From Cupriavidus lacunae (lineage in GTDB: Bacteria; Pseudomonadota; Gammaproteobacteria; Burkholderiales; Burkholderiaceae): a DNA stretch of 64,000 bases. Made by a program: the position numbers and the translations under genes. The notes under the pieces are model-generated. The model was not told the origin of the DNA. It did no database searches and saw only the letters and a list, made by a program, of their open reading frames with translations. Location of the stretch: NCBI RefSeq assembly GCF_003353055.1, contig NZ_QKWJ01000036.1, positions 1 to 64,000 on the forward strand. The letters are read 5' to 3'. Below, in pieces: positions 59,931 through 64,000 of this stretch. Numbering within the stretch: position 1 is the stretch's first letter; the number at the start of each line of letters is the position of its first letter.

Positions 59931-61319
59931 GTGTCCAGCACAGCACCCCTCCAGTCCGCTTCCACCGTGGACGCTGCCATGACTTCGCGCGAGCGCCGCG
60001 GCATGGCAGCCATCCTCATCGCCGTCGCCCTTGCCACCCTCGATACCGCGATCGCCAATACGGCGCTGCCGTCGATCGCTGCCGACCTGCGCGCCACCCC
60101 GGCGGCGTCGGTGTGGGTGATCAATGCCTACCAGCTGGCGATGGTGTCGACGCTGCTGCCGTTCGCGGCGCTGGGCGGCGTGGTGGGCCACCGGCGCATC
60201 TACCTTGGCGGCGTGGTGGTGTTCACCGCAGCCTCCGTGGTGTGTGCGCTGGCGTGGTCGCTGCCGTCGCTGGCGGCGGCGCGGGTGCTGCAAGGCATTG
60301 GCGCGGCGGCCATCATGAGCGTCAACACGGCGCTGATCAGCGCCATCTTCCCCACGCACCGGCTCGGGCGCGGGCTCGGGCTCAATGCGCTGGTGGTGGG
60401 CGTGTCGTTCGCGGTAGGCCCCACCGTAGCCTCGGTGATCCTCTCGTTCGGCACCTGGCCGTGGCTGTTTGCCGTGAACCTGCCGATCGGCCTGCTGGCG
60501 CTGGCGATCGGACGCGGCGCATTGCCGCAGACGGCGCGCAGCACGCACGGCTTCGACCGAGTCGCCGCGGTGCTCAGCATGATTGCCTTCGCCGCGCTGA
60601 TCCTTGCGCTGGGCGAAGGCGCGCAGCGCGCGCCACTGCATCTGTCGCTGGCCGCGGCGGGCATCTTCGTGGTGACGTTCGGCCTGCTGCTGTGGCGCGA
60701 GCGTGGCCATCCGGCGCCGATGCTGCCGGTGGACCTGTTCCGGCGGCCCATGTTCGCGCTGTCGACACTGACCGCCGTGTGCTCCTTCGCGGCGCAGGGC
60801 CTGGCCTTCGTGTCGTTGCCGTTCTACTTCCAGCACGTGCTCGGGCGCGGGCAGGTCGAGACCGGCTTCCTGCTGACCCCATGGTCCGTCGTGGTGGCGC
60901 TGATCGGGCCGCTGGCCGGGCGCCTGTCTGATCGCTATCCGCCGGCCGTGCTCGGCGGCGTGGGGCTGGCTGTGCTCAGCGCCGGCATGCTGTCGCTGGC
61001 CATGCTGCCGGCCGACCCCAGCGCGTTCGATATCGGCATCCGCATGTGCATCTGCGGCGCCGGTTTCGGCTTCTTCCAGTCGCCCAACCTCAAGGCGCTG
61101 ATGACGAGCGCCCCGCGCGAGCGCAGCGGCGGCGCTAGCGGCGTGGTGGCCACGGCGCGGCTGCTGGGGCAGGCCACCGGTGCGGCGCTGGTGGCGCTGT
61201 GCTTTGGCATCGCCGGGAATCACGGGCCGGGGTTGGCCCTGGCACTGGGCGCGGGGTTTGCCGGGGTCGCGGCGGTGGCGAGCTGGATGCGGCTGGCGGC
61301 AAAGAAGCCGCAGGCGTAA
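59931..61319 (+). CDS. MFS drug transporter, DHA2 (EmrB/QacA) type
   Basis: A 462-residue multidrug-type exporter of the 14-helix DHA2 group: AVALATLDTAIANTALPSIAADL (motif D1, DxxIVNVALP-like), LGGVVGHRRIYLGG loop motif and ISAIFPTHRLGRGLGLNALVVGVSFAVGPTVASVIL (motif C, 'GxxxGPxxG'). Proton antiport is expected. GTG 59931 (MSSTAPLQS) gives the longest plausible N-terminus; ATG 59979 is an alternative nearer the first helix. Downstream of the SDR gene, 190 bp apart. Confidence 0.88.
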   Translation: MSSTAPLQSASTVDAAMTSRERRGMAAILIAVALATLDTAIANTALPSIAADLRATPAASVWVINAYQLAMVSTLLPFAALGGVVGHRRIYLGGVVVFTAASVVCALAWSLPSLAAARVLQGIGAAAIMSVNTALISAIFPTHRLGRGLGLNALVVGVSFAVGPTVASVILSFGTWPWLFAVNLPIGLLALAIGRGALPQTARSTHGFDRVAAVLSMIAFAALILALGEGAQRAPLHLSLAAAGIFVVTFGLLLWRERGHPAPMLPVDLFRRPMFALSTLTAVCSFAAQGLAFVSLPFYFQHVLGRGQVETGFLLTPWSVVVALIGPLAGRLSDRYPPAVLGGVGLAVLSAGMLSLAMLPADPSAFDIGIRMCICGAGFGFFQSPNLKALMTSAPRERSGGASGVVATARLLGQATGAALVALCFGIAGNHGPGLALALGAGFAGVAAVASWMRLAAKKPQA

Positions 61320-61384
61320 GGAGTCGGGGAACAGGGGAGGGTCTCATATCCCTCCGCCAGCCCGCCGAAGCACCCCGGTGCGTA

Positions 61385-63202
61385 TCAGTTCAGGCGCGTG
61401 ATCCGGTTCGTCGCGCTGGGGCTGACCGGGGATTTTGCCTTGAAGTAGGCCTCGAAGACATCGATGTCGACGGGCCCGGCCTGCTGGTTCGTGCCTTGGT
61501 TCAGCACCGTGTAGTTATCGCCCCCCGACGCCATGAAGTTATTCACCGTGACGCGGTAGGTCTTGGCCGGATCGATCGGCACACCGTTGAGCTTGATCGA
61601 CGCCGGGTCGACACGATTGCCCTGTCCCGCCACAGCGCCTTCCGGCTTGCTGGCGTCCCAGGTATAGGTGAAGCCGCTGGAAACCTGCAGCACGCGGCCC
61701 CCCGCAGGCTGCGGTGCCTCCCATTGCTGTTCCAGCAGGCGCAGGATCTGCGCGCCCGTCAGGCTCATCGTCACCATGCTGTTGCCGAACGGCAGCACTG
61801 CATAGAGCTGGCCAAAGGTGGTCTGCCCATTGCTGGCGGCGTCGTACACCAGGTTCTGGCGCAGGCCGCCCGGATTGGTAAATGCCATGACCGCGGGCCC
61901 GAACGATGCGTCCGAGGTGCCGGCCAGGTAGGCGTCTGCCACCAGGTCGCCCATCGCCGACTCGCCGGCGGTGGTTTGGGTGCGGTCGATGCTGGCGGTG
62001 ATGGCGCCTACCACTGCGTTCTTGATCGGGGCGGTCAGTCCCACGTATCGGGCAACCATAGCATCGACGACACTGTCCCTGGCCAGCGCCGTGTAGCCGG
62101 CAGGCAGCGGGATCGGATTGCCTTTGCTGTCCTTGATCACCAGATCGTTCACCGCCACGCGGTTGTTCGCCACCTTGGATGAGATCTTGCGCGTCACCGG
62201 GTCGAGGGTGATATCGATTTCCGAGGCAATACGCCCATAGAAGCCCGTCTGGGTCAGCAGTTTGCCGTCAGGCCGGGTGCACACATACTCCTGGTGGGTG
62301 TGGCCGCTGATCACGATATCCACCGCCGGATCCAGCTTGTCGGCAATCGACACGATGGCGCCGTTCAGTCCCGGGCAGCTCTTGTCATTGACCGTGCTGG
62401 CCGTGGTCGATCCGCCCTCGTGGATCAACACCACGATGGCGTTGACGTTCTGCTGCCTGAGTTCAGGAATCAGCTTGTTGACCGTGTCGGCCTCGGCTTC
62501 AAACGTCAGGCCGGCCGTTCCCGCGGGCGTCACGACCGTGGGCGTATCCTTCAGCGTCATGCCGATAAAGGCCACCTTGGCCCAGCCAAAGGTCTTGATC
62601 TTGTAGGCCGGCAACAAGGGCTTGCCAGTAGCCTGGTCGATGACATTGGCCGCCAGGTACTGGAACTTCGCCCCAGCGTAAGCGTCGTTGGTCATGCAGG
62701 TATCGACCCCGACGATGCCCCGCCGGCCGTCCGCCGACTTGGGGAAGCAGCCGCCGTTCTGCAGCCGCAGCAATTCATCCCGGCCCTTGTCGAACTCATG
62801 ATTGCCGACCGACGAGATCTCCAGGCCCATCTGGCCCAGCACATCGATGGTCGGCTCCTCATGAAAGGCCCCGGAAACAAGCGGAGAAGCGCCGACCATG
62901 TCGCCAGCCGCCACCACCACGTTGTTGGGATTCTTCGCGCGCAGCGCTTGGATCAGCGTCGACAGATAGGCCGCGCCGCCAGCCGAAACCCTGGTGCCAG
63001 CGGCATTGGCGGCATCCTGCACCACCACGCTGCCGCCAGGAGCTTCCAGATTGCCGTGGAAATCGTTCAGCCCGATGATCTTGACCGAGACCGCGGCATC
63101 AGCTGCCGGCGCCAGACTGCCGTCGTCACTGCTGGATCCGCAGGCGGCAACAATCCCGGCGAGCGCGCTCAGGCTCGCGATGAGATACCGTTTGCGTGTC
63201 AT
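61385..63202 (-). CDS. 5'-nucleotidase/2',3'-cyclic phosphodiesterase family lipoprotein
   Basis: A 605-residue bifunctional metallophosphatase. Lipoprotein leader with VAAC (Cys21). Metallophosphoesterase motifs: GLNDFHGNLE, AAGDMVGASP, SSVGNHEFDKG, LIHEGG and ISGHTHQEYVC; the C-terminal 5'-nucleotidase domain ends with VNNFMASGGDNYTVL. Anchored in the envelope, it releases nucleosides and phosphate from external nucleotides. No TTTT-type Pho-box was identified. Convergent with the DHA2 gene, 65 bp apart. Confidence 0.92.
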   Translation of the reverse strand: MTRKRYLIASLSALAGIVAACGSSSDDGSLAPAADAAVSVKIIGLNDFHGNLEAPGGSVVVQDAANAAGTRVSAGGAAYLSTLIQALRAKNPNNVVVAAGDMVGASPLVSGAFHEEPTIDVLGQMGLEISSVGNHEFDKGRDELLRLQNGGCFPKSADGRRGIVGVDTCMTNDAYAGAKFQYLAANVIDQATGKPLLPAYKIKTFGWAKVAFIGMTLKDTPTVVTPAGTAGLTFEAEADTVNKLIPELRQQNVNAIVVLIHEGGSTTASTVNDKSCPGLNGAIVSIADKLDPAVDIVISGHTHQEYVCTRPDGKLLTQTGFYGRIASEIDITLDPVTRKISSKVANNRVAVNDLVIKDSKGNPIPLPAGYTALARDSVVDAMVARYVGLTAPIKNAVVGAITASIDRTQTTAGESAMGDLVADAYLAGTSDASFGPAVMAFTNPGGLRQNLVYDAASNGQTTFGQLYAVLPFGNSMVTMSLTGAQILRLLEQQWEAPQPAGGRVLQVSSGFTYTWDASKPEGAVAGQGNRVDPASIKLNGVPIDPAKTYRVTVNNFMASGGDNYTVLNQGTNQQAGPVDIDVFEAYFKAKSPVSPSATNRITRLN

Positions 63203-63333
63203 GTGGGGCTTTCCTTTTTCAGAGGAGGCAGCAGGCCGCCACTCTATGGGCCCATCGTGACTGCATCATGACGCCTGGATGTCACGCAAGGACGTTACCC
63301 TGAAGCGTGATAGAACCCATCGAGTGACCTCAC

Positions 63334-63780
63334 ATGCGTCAATACCTGATCGCTTGCACACTGGCCTGTTGCGCGGGCATCGGCCAGGCTGCCACCACCG
63401 AACTGCCGCCGGCCGTCGCTCAGGCGGCCCGGCATGCCATGTCGGCGTGCCAGGAATACATGCATGAAGATGCAGACGAGTACCAGTCTTGCATCGACGC
63501 AGTGGCGCGCGCGATTCCGCGGGGGCAGGGCGATACTGAGGCCCGGTTGCTGGGGCATTACTACTATGCGTGGGCAGGCGCTAATAATTCAGCCCGCTTG
63601 TCGTTGCCTGGGGCTGAGCGTGCGGCTCAGGTCTATCTGGGCAAGTTTCGTGTTCTGCAGCGCAAGCTGAAGGTTGATGATAAGGCGCTGTGCAAAGCGG
63701 TGCCGGGGGATTGTGTGCAGCGGGTGGCGATTATTGAGCAGATGGAAGCCGAGATGCGCGCGGGGGTGCGGCGGCGCTGA
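63334..63780 (+). CDS. small secreted protein, function unknown
   Basis: A 148-residue protein with signal peptide MRQYLIACTLACCAGIGQAA (cleavage after AQA) and a helical mature part: SACQEYMHEDADEYQSCIDAVARAIPR and YLGKFRVLQRKLKVDDKALCKAVPGDCVQR. Four cysteines in the mature part (two CxnC pairs) suggest disulfides in the periplasm. No known family was recognised. Start ATG 63334 is the first with the leader. Divergent from the 5'-nucleotidase gene (132 bp). Confidence 0.65.
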   Translation: MRQYLIACTLACCAGIGQAATTELPPAVAQAARHAMSACQEYMHEDADEYQSCIDAVARAIPRGQGDTEARLLGHYYYAWAGANNSARLSLPGAERAAQVYLGKFRVLQRKLKVDDKALCKAVPGDCVQRVAIIEQMEAEMRAGVRRR

Positions 63781-63868
63781 AGGAGGCCGCCTGCACCAAT
63801 TCCGCCATCGGCCTAGAATCTCAGATTCAGGCCCAGACGGGCCACCCTGACTCGCCAGGAGCCCCCGC

Positions 63869-64000
63869 ATGCCCCACCTCTTCGACCCCCTTGCCATCGG
63901 CAACCTCACCCTCGCCAACCGCATCATCATCGCCCCGATGTGCCAGTATTCCGCGCAGGACGGCGATGCGGGGGACTGGCACATGATCCACCTCGGTTCG
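63869..64000 (+). CDS. Old Yellow Enzyme / NADH:flavin oxidoreductase, 5' part (runs off the window)
   Basis: The first 44 codons read MPHLFDPLAIGNLTLANRII and IAPMCQYSAQDGDAGDWHMIHLGS. The APMCQYSA ... DWHMIHLG pattern marks the YqjM/XenA-type of OYE flavoproteins, in which Cys at this position modulates the FMN. The remaining ~320 residues lie beyond 64000. ATG 63869 follows AGGAGCCCCCGC. Confidence 0.85.
   Translation, partial: MPHLFDPLAIGNLTLANRIIIAPMCQYSAQDGDAGDWHMIHLGS

Overview
The window is high-GC DNA with dense, short-gapped genes, and most families match closely those of beta-proteobacteria (Burkholderiaceae). The salicylate-type RND efflux locus (LysR, LlpE, MexE/F-like pump, NodT-type outer-membrane factor), the Bug/TTT solute-binding protein, the hppD/Lrp/aroP/tyrB tyrosine cluster and the CCCCTCTCCCGC hairpin repeats together suggest Cupriavidus or a close relative. 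That placement is inference. No rRNA, tRNA, CRISPR array, integrase or transposase was seen.

Layout. 1-3000: a less GC-rich, decayed-looking stretch with an isochorismatase-fold protein lacking its triad, a YdeI-family gene, a frameshifted RidA gene and a DUF1214 fragment. 3-5.2 kb: a Bug-family binding protein and a MipA/OmpV outer-membrane protein. 5.4-10.1 kb: aromatic amino acid module (aminotransferase, AroP permease, HPPD) with a divergent Lrp-type regulator. 10.1-14.0 kb: a BvgAS-like phosphorelay split into hybrid kinase (frameshifted), LuxR-type regulator and free-standing Hpt protein. 14.3-18.6 kb: small membrane protein, patatin, YceH, cNMP-domain flavoprotein. 18.6-26.4 kb: Ada-like protein with most N-terminal zinc cysteines lost, a 2OG-Fe(II) oxygenase, a DUF1348 gene under a textbook promoter/operator, an M20 peptidase, a peroxiredoxin-glutaredoxin hybrid next to a dihydrolipoyl-dehydrogenase-type reductase, and the TetR gene whose own operator matches those of the DUF1348 gene. 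26.4-37.7 kb: enoyl-CoA hydratase/DUF2917 with divergent LysR, orphan BrnA-like protein, SRAP protein, acyl-CoA synthetase, BON-domain protein, AraC/GlxA regulator, M20 hydrolase, PLD-family lipoprotein, lipoprotein SodC. 37.8-46.4 kb: LysR plus llpE-ceoA-ceoB-opcM-like efflux operon. 46.5-51.5 kb: SRPBCC-YbhB fusion, a secreted repeat protein, DUF2127, a frameshifted ExeM-type nuclease, ABM protein, PssA. 51.5-58.1 kb: minus-strand LysR, porin, MFS and carboxylesterase (tight operon) and a second MFS. 58.2-64 kb: TetR with divergent SDR and its operator, DHA2-type MFS, 5'-nucleotidase lipoprotein, a small secreted protein, and the start of an Old Yellow Enzyme gene.

How the parts work together. 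HPPD, AroP and the aminotransferase form a tyrosine/phenylalanine uptake and catabolism set next to a likely dedicated Lrp regulator. Porin, MFS and esterase form an outer-membrane to cytoplasm uptake and ester-hydrolysis chain. Prx-Grx and the neighbouring disulfide reductase look like an antioxidant pair. Three genes (ridA, hybrid kinase, exeM) are each broken by a one- or two-base shift whose repair restores a full family domain, so sequencing error should be excluded before calling them pseudogenes. Several proteins (isochorismatase-like, LlpE-like hydrolase, Ada N-terminus) lack defining catalytic or metal residues.
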